A DNA stretch of 64,000 nucleotides, taken from assembly GCF_017792025.1 (NCBI RefSeq), contig NZ_CP046956.1, positions 682,001 to 746,000 on the forward strand. Reading direction: 5' to 3'. This DNA comes from Sediminibacillus dalangtanensis. Its GTDB lineage: Bacteria > Bacillota > Bacilli > Bacillales > Amphibacillaceae. This document shows positions 52,718-61,216 of this stretch, piece after piece. Position numbers and translations under genes: made by a program. Each line of letters starts with the position of its first letter. The first letter of the stretch is position 1. The notes below the pieces were generated by a model. That model saw only the letters and a list, made by a program, of their open reading frames with translations. It made no database searches and had not been told where the DNA came from.

Positions 52718-54046
52718 ATGACTTTGCCTGATTACCAGCAAGAAGGCAACAAAGAAGCTGGCAGTAGACAGAAAAAGAAGCACAGTCCGGCCATAGCGAT
52801 GTTTCTATCGATATTGTTTGCCGGTTTCGGACAGTTGTACAACCGTCGCTATGTAAAAGGGATTTGTTTTATCGTCATCGAAGCAGCCTTTTTGACGACC
52901 ATGCTGCAGTGGATTAATTATGGTCTGTGGGGGCTCCGTACACTTGGTACAATTCCGGGAACGGACCATTCCATTCGGTTGTTGGTGTTTGGGGTGCTTT
53001 CTTTAATTGGCGTGTTTTTTGTTCTTGCGTTGTACATTGCCAATGTCTTTGACGCCAGAAACCAGGCACGCAAGATACAGAATGGGTGGAAGCCTTCATC
53101 GTTCCGGGATGCTATCAGCGCCTTTTATGAGTACGCTTTTCCTTACTTGATGACTTTTCCTGGCCTGTTGCTGATGATATTTGTCGTCATCTTTCCTTTG
53201 TTATTCTCGGTGCTGCTGGCGTTTACCAACTATAACCTTTATAATTCGCCACCCCGCAATTTGGTCGACTGGGTAGGCTTCGACAATTTCGTCAATTTGG
53301 TCACCGTTCCGCTTTGGCAGGATACCTTTGTTAGTGTGTTTTCCTGGACCATCGTCTGGACGATCGTAGCCACTACATTGCAAATCGCGTTGGGTTTGTT
53401 TCTCGCCTTGATCGTGAATGATCCGCGCATTAGATTCAAAAAATTAATTCGGACCGTTCTGATTTTGCCTTGGGCAGTACCTGCCTTCGTAACGATTTTG
53501 ATTTTCTCGGCCATGTTTAATGATGACTTCGGTGCCATCAATAGAGACATCATCATCCCGTTAATAGGCGGCGGTGGTCTGCCTTGGTTGAGTGATCCAT
53601 TCTATGCCCGGACTGCTATCATCCTGATTCAGACATGGCTGGGATTTCCATTTATCTTCGCCTTGTTTACCGGAGTTCTGCAAAGCATTTCAAAGGACTG
53701 GTACGAAGCGGCAGATGTGGACGGTGGTTCCAGACTGCAAAAATTCCGTCATATTACGCTGCCGCATGTCCTGTTTGCGACTGCTCCTTTGCTGATTATG
53801 CAATATGCGCAAAACTTCAATAATTTCAATATCATTTATTTGTTCAATGAAGGTGGACCTCCTGTGAGAGGACAAAATGCCGGTGGGACTGACATTCTGA
53901 TTTCATGGGTTTATAAATTGACCTTCGACACCAATAATTACAGTATGGCCGCGGTCATTTCCATTATCATGGGGGGCATCGTTTCCTGTTTTGCCTTTTA
54001 TCAGTTCAGAAAGACGCGATCCTTTAAGGAAGAGGGTGAAATTTGA
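52718..54046 (+). CDS. malF: Maltodextrin ABC transporter permease (MalF/MdxF type)
   Basis: A 442-residue permease with an N-terminal cytoplasmic stretch, a TM2-like helical pair (IAMFLSILFAGFGQLYNRRYVKGICFIVIEAAFL), and the MalF core with the EAA loop YEAADVDGGSRLQKFRHITLPHV, where the ATPase docks. It is larger than MalG because of the extra N-terminal spans, as in Bacillus MdxF. The start is ATG 52718 behind AAAGGGGTG; an upstream ATG lies inside the hairpin flank. Stop overlaps the MalG start. Confidence 0.9.
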   Translation: MTLPDYQQEGNKEAGSRQKKKHSPAIAMFLSILFAGFGQLYNRRYVKGICFIVIEAAFLTTMLQWINYGLWGLRTLGTIPGTDHSIRLLVFGVLSLIGVFFVLALYIANVFDARNQARKIQNGWKPSSFRDAISAFYEYAFPYLMTFPGLLLMIFVVIFPLLFSVLLAFTNYNLYNSPPRNLVDWVGFDNFVNLVTVPLWQDTFVSVFSWTIVWTIVATTLQIALGLFLALIVNDPRIRFKKLIRTVLILPWAVPAFVTILIFSAMFNDDFGAINRDIIIPLIGGGGLPWLSDPFYARTAIILIQTWLGFPFIFALFTGVLQSISKDWYEAADVDGGSRLQKFRHITLPHVLFATAPLLIMQYAQNFNNFNIIYLFNEGGPPVRGQNAGGTDILISWVYKLTFDTNNYSMAAVISIIMGGIVSCFAFYQFRKTRSFKEEGEI

Positions 54047-54885
54047 TGAACCAGAAGAAAAAATCGAGAATCGAAGTCACTGCCATGTACCTGGTATTGT
54101 TGGTTGTTGCTGTGGTGATTTTTTATCCATTGGTATGGACAGTCGGTATCTCTTTTAACCAGGGAAACAGCCTTTACTCATCCTCTATCATTCCAGAAAA
54201 CTTTTCTTTGGATCATTATAAATGGCTGTTCAGTTCAGAGAGTGACTACCTGATCTGGTACAAGAACTCCCTGGTCGTTTCCGGGGCTACTGCTGTCGGC
54301 AGCGTTATTTTTACCTCGCTCGTAGCTTATGCCTTTTCCCGTTATCAATTTGTCGGCAGAAAAAATGGTTTGTACATCTTTTTACTGCTGCAAATGTTTC
54401 CAGTCATGATGGCGATGGTCGCATTGTATATTTTCCTGAACATGATCGGACTCCTCGATACGCTGACAGGGCTGATATTGATTTACCTGGGAGGCCAAAT
54501 TCCGTTCAATGCCTGGCTGGTTAAGGGGTACTTTGATACGATTCCGAGGGAATTGGATCAAGCAGCTCGAATTGACGGCGCTGGTCATTTACGGGTGTTT
54601 TGGAGCATTATGCTGCCGTTGGCCAAGCCGATTCTGGCGGTAGTTGCCTTGTTCAATTTCATGATGCCGTTGTTCGATTTTCTGCTTCCATCGATTGTGC
54701 TATCGAGTGCAGACAATTATACACTGGCGGTCGGTCTCTACAACTTTATCAATGATCAATTTGCCAACAATTTTACTAGATTTGCAGCCGGATCCATCCT
54801 GGTGGCGGTGCCCATCGCTGCTATCTATCTCTATTTACAACGGTACTTGATTTCCGGTTTGACGGCAGGCGGAACCAAAGGATGA
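54046..54885 (+). CDS. malG: Maltodextrin ABC transporter permease (MalG/MdxG type)
   Basis: A 279-residue six-span permease; EAA loop QAARIDGAGHLRVFWSIMLPLAKP is intact, and the C-terminal LQRYLISGLTAGGTKG matches MalG. ATG 54046 overlaps the malF stop by one base. With MalF it forms the translocation channel. Confidence 0.92.
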   Translation: MNQKKKSRIEVTAMYLVLLVVAVVIFYPLVWTVGISFNQGNSLYSSSIIPENFSLDHYKWLFSSESDYLIWYKNSLVVSGATAVGSVIFTSLVAYAFSRYQFVGRKNGLYIFLLLQMFPVMMAMVALYIFLNMIGLLDTLTGLILIYLGGQIPFNAWLVKGYFDTIPRELDQAARIDGAGHLRVFWSIMLPLAKPILAVVALFNFMMPLFDFLLPSIVLSSADNYTLAVGLYNFINDQFANNFTRFAAGSILVAVPIAAIYLYLQRYLISGLTAGGTKG

Positions 54886-54916
54886 TGCCGGCATGCCTTT
54901 TACTTTGAATCTCTTA

Positions 54917-54930
54917 TGAAAACGTTACAA
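54917..54930 (+). promoter_or_regulatory. cre-like site upstream of the alpha-glucosidase gene
   Basis: TGAAAACGTTACAA matches the cre consensus TGNAANCGNTNNCA at all fixed positions but one. It lies 41 nt before the alpha-glucosidase start in the malG downstream gap and may give local CcpA/LacI control. Confidence 0.45.
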
Positions 54931-54970
54931 TAAATGATATACCTACAGCTTGAAGAACAGGAGGGACGAT

Positions 54971-57325
54971 ATGTTAGAAGATAGTAGTTTTGCGATTCAT
55001 CCAGGAGCCGAACAGCAGAGTGAGGCAGCTGTCTACCGAGATATCGGCAGCGTTAAAGATCACAAGAAGGAGAATGGTTCGTATCAATTTGTCTGTGAGA
55101 ACGGACGGGTCGCCATCCGTTTTTATACAGAATCGATTGTACGTATCGTGATGAATCCGAAGGGAGAACCAATATGGGACAAAACGCGTTCCGTAGTGGC
55201 AGAAGCGAAGCAGGTCCAAGTAGAAGAGAATGACACGGCGGAATTGTATGAACTGAAAACAACGGACCTGCATTTGTCTATTACGAAGTCTCCTTTCCGA
55301 ATCCGCATTTTTGACAGAAGAGGAAGGGAATTGGTATCCGAAGCGGAACACGGGATGGCTTGGCAGGAAAGCGGTGAAGTAGCTGTCTTTAAACAGATGC
55401 AGGAGAAGGACCACTTTTACGGATTTGGGGAGAAAGCCGGTTTTCTCGATAAACGCGGTGAAATGTATGAGATGTGGAATACGGATGTTTATGCCCCGCA
55501 TAATCCGGAGACGGATCCGCTCTACGAATCGATTCCGTACTTCATGACCCTTAGAGACGGAAAGGCGCACGGCATTTTTTTCGATAACACCTACCGTTCC
55601 TGGTTTGATATGCGTACGTTCACAGATCGTTATGCTTATCGCGCGGAAGGGGGACAGCTTGATTATTATGTGATGGCTGGTCCCGACCCCAAGCAAGTAT
55701 TGGAGCAATACACATACCTGACAGGAAGAATGCCTCTGCCGCCGAAATGGGCGATCGGTTACCATCAGTCGCGTTACAGTTATCAGACGGAAGAAGAAGT
55801 GCGGGAAGTTGCTCAACATTTTATCGACCGGGATATCCCACTCGATGTGTTGCATCTAGATATCCATTATATGAACGGATACCGTGTTTTCACTTTTGAT
55901 GAGGAGCGTTTTCCGAAACCGGAAAAACTAGTGCAGGATTTGCATGAAATGGGAATCCGGGTCGTACCAATTGTAGATCCCGGAGTAAAAAAAGACCCGG
56001 AATACCCGACTTACCAAGAAGGTGTAGCGAGTGATTTGTTTTGCAAGTACCTCGAAGGGGATATTTACTTCGGGGATGTCTGGCCGGGAACTAGTGCATT
56101 TCCCGACTTTACCGATGAAAAGGCACGGAAATGGTGGGGGGAAAAGCATCGTTTTTACACAGAGCTTGGTGTCGAGGGTATCTGGAATGATATGAATGAA
56201 CCGGCTGTTTTCAATGAAACGAAAACGATGGATGTACAGGTCATGCACCGGAACGATGGAAGTCCTGCTACCCATCGGGAGCTCCATAACCTGTATGGAA
56301 TGTTGATGGGAAAAGCGACCTATGAAGCGTTGAAAAGACAGCTTGACGGAAAGCGTCCATTCCTGCTGACCAGAGCCGGTTTTGCAGGTATCCAGCGTTA
56401 TGCGGCTGTATGGACGGGAGATAACCGCAGCTTTTGGGAGCATCTGCAAATGGCGCTGCCGATGGTCATGAATCTCGGGCTTTCAGGCATCGCGTTCACC
56501 GGACCGGACGTCGGAGGATTTGCCCATCATTCCAATGGCGAGCTTTTGACCCGTTGGACACAGGTAGGAGCGTTTACGCCGTTTTTCCGGAACCATTCGG
56601 CCATCGGCTTTGTGCACCAGGAGCCATGGCGTTTTGGGGAAAAGTATGAAACGGTGATCAAGGAATATATCGAAATGCGGTACCGCTGGATGCCTCAGCT
56701 GTATTCGCTGTTTGCCAAAGCCAGCAGTTGTGGATTGCCGGTGATGCGGCCGTTGTTCATGGAATTCCCGGATGATGAAAAAACGTACAATCTAAATGAT
56801 CAATTCATGATCGGCGATAATGTGATTGTCGCTCCAATCCTGGCACCTGCCGTTGTGGACCGTGCCGTTTACCTTCCGGAAGGGGAATGGATCGAGGCGT
56901 CCAGCGGAAAGGCGTATCAAGGAAAAAACACCTATTTGATTCACGCCGAACTGGAAGACTTGCCGTTGTTTATTAAAAAAGGGACGACGGTAATGCAGAC
57001 TGATTGGACTTCCAACGAGGATAAGTCATGGAAACGGGTGCGGATGGATATTTATGCTGGTGACCAGGGCGACTGTTACCGTTTTACGTACTATGATGAT
57101 GATGGCGAAACCTTTGCTTATCAACATGGAAGCTATTTGGAGCTGGAATTGGAAGTCGTGTCGACCGAAGATGCTGTCAAGGTAGATATCGTTGATCGTC
57201 GAGGCGATTATGTACCGGCATATCAGCAAATCGATATCCATGTAATTGGTCGAAAGGACGGCCAGGATGTTATACTGAATGGAGAAAAAGAAAACGGGAA
57301 CAGTTACCTGTCGTTGACAGAATGA
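54971..57325 (+). CDS. Alpha-glucosidase, glycoside hydrolase family 31
   Basis: A 784-residue GH31 enzyme: N-terminal beta-sandwich, barrel with nucleophile in GIWNDMNEPAVF, acid/base region WTGDNRSFWEHLQMALPMVMNLGLSGIAFTGPDVGGF, and the C-terminal beta domains. It releases glucose from the non-reducing end of maltodextrins inside the cell (no signal peptide). I chose ATG 54971 (AGGAGGG, 5 nt) over an upstream ATG without ribosome site. Last enzyme of the mal operon, followed by the LacI regulator. Confidence 0.93.
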   Translation: MLEDSSFAIHPGAEQQSEAAVYRDIGSVKDHKKENGSYQFVCENGRVAIRFYTESIVRIVMNPKGEPIWDKTRSVVAEAKQVQVEENDTAELYELKTTDLHLSITKSPFRIRIFDRRGRELVSEAEHGMAWQESGEVAVFKQMQEKDHFYGFGEKAGFLDKRGEMYEMWNTDVYAPHNPETDPLYESIPYFMTLRDGKAHGIFFDNTYRSWFDMRTFTDRYAYRAEGGQLDYYVMAGPDPKQVLEQYTYLTGRMPLPPKWAIGYHQSRYSYQTEEEVREVAQHFIDRDIPLDVLHLDIHYMNGYRVFTFDEERFPKPEKLVQDLHEMGIRVVPIVDPGVKKDPEYPTYQEGVASDLFCKYLEGDIYFGDVWPGTSAFPDFTDEKARKWWGEKHRFYTELGVEGIWNDMNEPAVFNETKTMDVQVMHRNDGSPATHRELHNLYGMLMGKATYEALKRQLDGKRPFLLTRAGFAGIQRYAAVWTGDNRSFWEHLQMALPMVMNLGLSGIAFTGPDVGGFAHHSNGELLTRWTQVGAFTPFFRNHSAIGFVHQEPWRFGEKYETVIKEYIEMRYRWMPQLYSLFAKASSCGLPVMRPLFMEFPDDEKTYNLNDQFMIGDNVIVAPILAPAVVDRAVYLPEGEWIEASSGKAYQGKNTYLIHAELEDLPLFIKKGTTVMQTDWTSNEDKSWKRVRMDIYAGDQGDCYRFTYYDDDGETFAYQHGSYLELELEVVSTEDAVKVDIVDRRGDYVPAYQQIDIHVIGRKDGQDVILNGEKENGNSYLSLTE

Positions 57326-57360
57326 ACGAATAATAAAAAAGTAGAGGGTGGACTTGGCAG

Positions 57361-58380
57361 ATGGTGACAATAAAGGATGTAGCAAAGGAAACAGGTGTAT
57401 CACCCTCTACAGTGTCCCGCGTAATTGCGGACAATCCGCGGATCAGTCCGGATACAAAGCAAAAAGTACGGGAAGCAATGGAACGGCTCGGGTATCATAC
57501 CAATATCCATGCACGTAACCTGGTGGCTAAGTCGACTAAAGCAATCGGTGCCATCATGCCGTCGTCTGCTAATAAAGCATTGCAGAACCCTTTTTTTCCC
57601 GAGGTTCTTCGCGGGATCGGTTCTGTCATTCATGAACGACAGTATTCGTTGACCCTTTCCAGTGGGGAGACAGAACAAGAAATTCTGGAAGAAGTACAGC
57701 GGATGGTGTATGGCAGTTATGTCGATGGGCTGATTTTGTTGTATTCACGTGTGGGAGATCCGGTCGTGGCGTTTCTCGAGGAGTGTGATTTTCCGTATGT
57801 CATGATCGGCAAGCCCTTTGCCAGGCTGGAAGAAATCACCCATGTCGACAATGACAATTTTTTGGCGGGAAAACAAATCACCAATCATCTTATTGCAAGG
57901 GGCCATAAGAAAATCGCTTTCATCGGGGGTTCCAAGGACCTTTTCGTTACAAGGGACCGGGAATCCGGCTATCTGGCGGCGTTGACAGATGCAGACTTGC
58001 CGCACCAGGAAGACTATGTTATCCATACGGAGTTTTTGAAATCGGGTGGAAAGGAAGCGGTCGAACAGTTGCTTTCGCTTCCTATCCGGCCAACCGGAAT
58101 TGTTGTGACCGATGATTTAATGAGCCTTGGGGTACTGAGTACCTTGGAGGAGTCAGGTGTCCAAGTGCCGGGTGATATTTCACTGGTAAGCTTCAACAAT
58201 GCCTATTTGTCGGAGATAACCAGGCCGGCGCTGACAACGGTCGACATCAATATTTACGAGTTGGGCGCGCAGTCAGCAAGGGCATTGATTGAACGGACGG
58301 TCGATAAAACAATCTCTCCGAAGCGGATCATTGTGCCATATACAATTATTTACCGCGAGTCGGTGAAAGAATATAAGTGA
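57361..58380 (+). CDS. LacI-family repressor of the maltodextrin genes
   Basis: A 339-residue LacI/GalR protein: HTH VTIKDVAKETGVSPSTVSRVI and hinge PRISPDTKQKVREAMERLGYHTN at the N-terminus, then the sugar-binding core (IGAIMPSSANKALQNPFFPEVLRGIG … YLSEITRPALTTVDI). It lies 35 nt behind the alpha-glucosidase gene and is transcribed with the operon. Predicted operator is the GCAAACGTTTGC palindrome at the mal promoter; maltose or a maltodextrin is the expected inducer. Confidence 0.92.
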   Translation: MVTIKDVAKETGVSPSTVSRVIADNPRISPDTKQKVREAMERLGYHTNIHARNLVAKSTKAIGAIMPSSANKALQNPFFPEVLRGIGSVIHERQYSLTLSSGETEQEILEEVQRMVYGSYVDGLILLYSRVGDPVVAFLEECDFPYVMIGKPFARLEEITHVDNDNFLAGKQITNHLIARGHKKIAFIGGSKDLFVTRDRESGYLAALTDADLPHQEDYVIHTEFLKSGGKEAVEQLLSLPIRPTGIVVTDDLMSLGVLSTLEESGVQVPGDISLVSFNNAYLSEITRPALTTVDINIYELGAQSARALIERTVDKTISPKRIIVPYTIIYRESVKEYK

Positions 58381-58381
58381 T

Positions 58382-58416
58382 AGCTTGTAGAGAAAATCCT
58401 CTGCAAGCTTTTTTTA
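58382..58416 (+). terminator. Terminator of the mal operon
   Basis: Stem AGCTTGTAGAG/CTCTGCAAGCT (one mismatch) plus T7, directly after the lacI stop codon. Confidence 0.82.
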
Positions 58417-58460
58417 GTGTATAGGAAATGATAAATTTAACTGTCTGTGGATCATTATTG

Positions 58461-58612
58461 GCTGAACCAGCCACGTCCAGCTCCAGCGCCTACCCCCTCG
58501 AGGTCTTAAGCTTGTCGGAGGCCCAAACGATGTGGGTCATGCAGGCGTTGCCACAGGACGTGGCGGCTTTAGCCTGTACTCCTTTAAACAGGCGCTTGCG
58601 CTTTTGTCCGTG
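58461..58612. repeat. Dispersed Bacillaceae-type palindromic repeat
   Basis: Contains GTCCAGCTCCAGCGCC, CCCCTCGAGGTCTTAAGC, a TGTCGGAGG segment and GGCGCTTGCGCTTTTGTCC, a combination I recall from intergenic repeats in many Bacillus relatives. It has outer arms GCCACGTCC (58470-58478) and GGACGTGGC (58556-58564). No coding frame. It is unrelated in sequence to the GGGACAAAAGCAT family. Confidence 0.6.
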
Positions 58613-58733
58613 GAAAAGGTAGTTTGAGGGCAATTGATGTGTGCAGTCTGGGTAATCGTGTATGGAATGTTTTCATTTGGAAAACAATAGGGACTGGATA
58701 AAATCCAACTATACTTACTGGAGGGACTTCTCA

Positions 58734-59318
58734 ATGAACGCACCAGCTCACGAGCTTTTAGAGACGCAGGAAGCACTAAGAACCAAAGCGGCAGAAATCG
58801 AGCAACACGGTTTCTTTGCCAATCAATGTAACGATCAGCAGCTAAAGGGCATGCTGACCAGACATCAGCAGCAAATGATAACGGCCTACCAGCAGGGTGT
58901 CAATTTGATGCAAGGCAAGAATGTTCAACTTGCCCACCAATATCCGAACTTCCAAGCAGTCAATGCAACACCGGGCATGCAGCAGAACAATACATCGGCA
59001 CCGACAGCGAATACACAGTCGTTATCAGATCAGACGATGGCGACATTAGCGCTCAATGCTCATAAGGCAGGAGCCATGATGGGGATGCAGTGGGCAAACG
59101 AATGTGTGGACCCACAGCTGCGAAGTTACCATGTAAATGGCGCTAATTTGTGCCAGGAAATGGCATATGAGATGTGGAGCTGGATGAATCAAAAAGGCCA
59201 CTATCAACCAGCTCAATTTAACTCCCAGCAAACTTCCAGCATGGCCACTTCTTTTCAGCCGATGCCCAATCAAATGGCCAGCCAGCCGAATCAGTTTCAA
59301 TCCGGACAAATGCAGTAA
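58734..59318 (+). CDS. CotF-like spore coat protein
   Basis: A 194-residue protein with a coat F domain: APAHELLETQEALRTKAAEIEQHGFFANQCNDQQLKGMLTRHQQQMITAYQQG in the first half, LALNAHKAGAMMGMQWANECVDPQLRSYHVNGANLCQEMAYEMWSWMNQKG in the second, then a Gln/Pro/Ser-rich tail ending QSGQMQ. Ferritin-like helical coat proteins of this type are deposited on spores. Start ATG 58734 follows GGAGGG by 8 nt. Its promoter would be mother-cell specific; I could not identify one with confidence. Confidence 0.88.
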   Translation: MNAPAHELLETQEALRTKAAEIEQHGFFANQCNDQQLKGMLTRHQQQMITAYQQGVNLMQGKNVQLAHQYPNFQAVNATPGMQQNNTSAPTANTQSLSDQTMATLALNAHKAGAMMGMQWANECVDPQLRSYHVNGANLCQEMAYEMWSWMNQKGHYQPAQFNSQQTSSMATSFQPMPNQMASQPNQFQSGQMQ

Positions 59319-59322
59319 CCGC

Positions 59323-59362
59323 AAAAATACACCGCAACTCCCAGAGGCTGCGGTGTATTTTT
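59323..59362. terminator. Terminator of the coat gene
   Basis: Perfect stem AAAAATACACCGCA/TGCGGTGTATTTTT, 12-nt loop, effective in both directions between convergent genes. Confidence 0.88.
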
Positions 59363-59404
59363 ATGGAATAAAAATTCTGGCGTGGCCCAACAGTTACGGT
59401 TTGC

Positions 59405-60223
59405 TTAGCTTATTTCCAAATGCTCCAAAAAGGCGGTTGCCACAAGTGTTGGTTGGTCAATCATGGAATAATGGCTGGCATTTGGTATGATCGTAAAGGA
59501 AGACCCGGGAATGGTCTGATGAAGGACCCTTCCCCAGTATGGGACAAGGAATCGGTCGTGCTGTCCCCATAGCAGGGTAACGGGTTTGTTGATTTTTGGT
59601 AGAAAGTGAACAAGGTCTTCTGTTTGATGATGGTTCAGGGCGAAGGAGGCTTGTTGGAGTTCCTCTGGTCCTGATGGGGTATGAAATGGAGTTGTGAATT
59701 TTTTCAGCAGGCCAGGCGTCAACATGGAAGGAAAATAAACCCCTTCCCGCAGCATTCGTTCAATGAACAACGGTGACGGAACGAATTCTTCCGCAGTTGG
59801 ATATCTGATTGATTCCACGATAGGCAACGGCCAGTTGGCATACGTAACGCCATCAATAACGACCATGCTTTTCATCCGTTCGGGATGATGGACTGCAATA
59901 ATTTGCACAATTCCTCCGCCAAGATCGTGACCGATAAAATGAGCTTTTTCGATTTGAAGCTGATCCATTGCTTTAAGAATATATTGGCTTTGTTTCGGTA
60001 AGGTCAAATCTTCGCTGGGTCCCCGATCTGATTTTCCGTATCCGATCATGTCTACTGCTACTACCGTATAGTTTTTCTTTAGGTAAGGTATTACATAGTC
60101 CCATAAGTGGGAATTTGTCGGGATTCCATGGATCAAAACAACGACATCCCGCCCATTTCCTTGATTGAAGAGACGGACATTCATCCTATACTTTCCTACA
60201 TTAATTTTACATTCTTTATCCAT
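59405..60223 (-). CDS. Alpha/beta hydrolase
   Basis: A 272-residue alpha/beta-fold hydrolase: oxyanion region VLIHGIPTNSHLW, nucleophile elbow FIGHDLGGGIVQ with Asp in place of the typical Ser (G-H-D-L-G), a haloalkane-dehalogenase/fluoroacetate-dehalogenase style elbow, catalytic Asp near LLWGQHDRFL and His in NASHYSMIDQP. An Asp nucleophile suggests a dehalogenase or epoxide-hydrolase-type reaction rather than an esterase. Substrate unknown. Start ATG 60221-60223 has AAAGGGGC. Confidence 0.85.
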   Translation of the reverse strand: MDKECKINVGKYRMNVRLFNQGNGRDVVVLIHGIPTNSHLWDYVIPYLKKNYTVVAVDMIGYGKSDRGPSEDLTLPKQSQYILKAMDQLQIEKAHFIGHDLGGGIVQIIAVHHPERMKSMVVIDGVTYANWPLPIVESIRYPTAEEFVPSPLFIERMLREGVYFPSMLTPGLLKKFTTPFHTPSGPEELQQASFALNHHQTEDLVHFLPKINKPVTLLWGQHDRFLVPYWGRVLHQTIPGSSFTIIPNASHYSMIDQPTLVATAFLEHLEIS

Positions 60224-60309
60224 GTTATCTGCCCCTTTCTATATCCTTTGTTAATTTATGCAATACAACGGCTCCGTTGCCTGTCTAAGCGGCAATCTAT
60301 CATGATATC

Positions 60310-60335
60310 GTTTAGGTTTTGCTGAAAAAGGATAT
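60310..60335 (+). promoter_or_regulatory. Sigma-B-like promoter
   Basis: GTTTAG (60310-60315), 14-nt spacer, GGATAT (60330-60335) match the sigma-B consensus GTTTAA/GGGTAT at five of six in both boxes, 52 nt before the next ATG. Fits a general stress gene. Confidence 0.55.
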
Positions 60336-60386
60336 AGATTATTAGCACAATTATTTATTACGGCTAATTAAACGGAGGGGATTCAT

Positions 60387-60830
60387 ATGAAAAAATCAAC
60401 GATGGGTATGATTGCCGGATCTACGGCTTTGGTGTCAGCAGGAACAGTAATGGCTGTAAAGAAATATCAGGAGAAATCAGGAAAAGGCAGCGTGAACAGT
60501 AATGATATGATGGAAAAAGTCAAAACAGGTGCGAGCAAAACCATGCAAAAGGCCAAAACGGTCATCGATAAGCAAATGGAAATGATGAATAAGGAAAAAC
60601 AAATGATCGATCAGGCAGACGCAAAAATGCAAAGCGGAAAGGGTTCTTCCAATCTTGATCCAACCATCCAAAAAAAAGATGAAATCGCGAGCCCTGACGC
60701 CCCCGAGGATGAGGCGGAAAAAGGGTTGACAGGACTAGATCATGAGTATCGATCAGAGTGGGTTGCCAACGGTTTCCCGCAAACACACCGGGAAATGGAA
60801 CGGCTCGAAGAGGAAGACGATCGTAAATAA
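60387..60830 (+). CDS. Membrane-anchored YtxH-like stress protein
   Basis: A 147-residue protein with an N-terminal hydrophobic anchor (residues 5-24, GMIAGSTALVSAGTVMAVKKY), a Lys-rich helical stretch (KVKTGASKTMQKAKTVIDKQMEMMNKEKQ) and an acidic tail. Reminiscent of YtxH-type general stress proteins, though the rest is not a clear match. The RBS is ACGGAGGGG; a sigma-B-like promoter is 52 nt upstream. Confidence 0.65.
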   Translation: MKKSTMGMIAGSTALVSAGTVMAVKKYQEKSGKGSVNSNDMMEKVKTGASKTMQKAKTVIDKQMEMMNKEKQMIDQADAKMQSGKGSSNLDPTIQKKDEIASPDAPEDEAEKGLTGLDHEYRSEWVANGFPQTHREMERLEEEDDRK

Positions 60831-60840
60831 AGAAAGCAAG

Positions 60841-61080
60841 AGCTTGGGACAAAAGCATCGTAACCAAAATGAAAACCGAACGATTCCGCCATTCGTTCGG
60901 TTTTTTTGATGAGAAAAGCAAACGTTCTACCCCCATGAAAAGTGCAACTCTCCACTCCGGCAAGGTACTTCGCTTTCCGCGGGAACGCGTAGTATCTTGC
61001 CGTAGCGATTCGAAGCACACATCAAACAACAGGATAAAAAGAGAAGATACAAATAAAAACCGAACGAATTTGACCGGAAT
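60841..61080 (+). repeat. MITE-like intergenic element, copy 4 (with terminator)
   Basis: Starts AGCTTGGGACAAAAGCATCG, followed by hairpin AAAACCGAACGA/TCGTTCGGTTTT plus T-run (60872-60907), then CACTCCGGCAAGGTACTTCGC and an arm (TAGCGATTCGAAGCAC…CAAACAACAGGATAAAAAG) that is the reverse of the corresponding part of copy 1. Its hairpin likely terminates the preceding stress gene. Confidence 0.75.
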
Positions 61081-61113
61081 TACTCTGCTCAAGACCCTTC
61101 CCGTTTTCTCATT

Positions 61114-61141
61114 TAAAGTTTTTGTAAAGTATTGCCGAATG
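61114..61141 (+). promoter_or_regulatory. Sigma-D promoter of the chemoreceptor gene
   Basis: TAAAGTTT (61114-61121), 12-nt spacer, GCCGAATG (61134-61141). The first box equals the full sigma-D -35 and the second shares GCCGA with the consensus GCCGATAA. It lies 75 nt before the chemoreceptor start, so expression would be tied to motility. Confidence 0.7.
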
Positions 61142-61216
61142 TATGGTATTCCCCGACAGGTTCTTTTAAAATTTGCTACAGATAGACAAAGCAGAATAAG
61201 AAGGTGGTAGGGGGAA

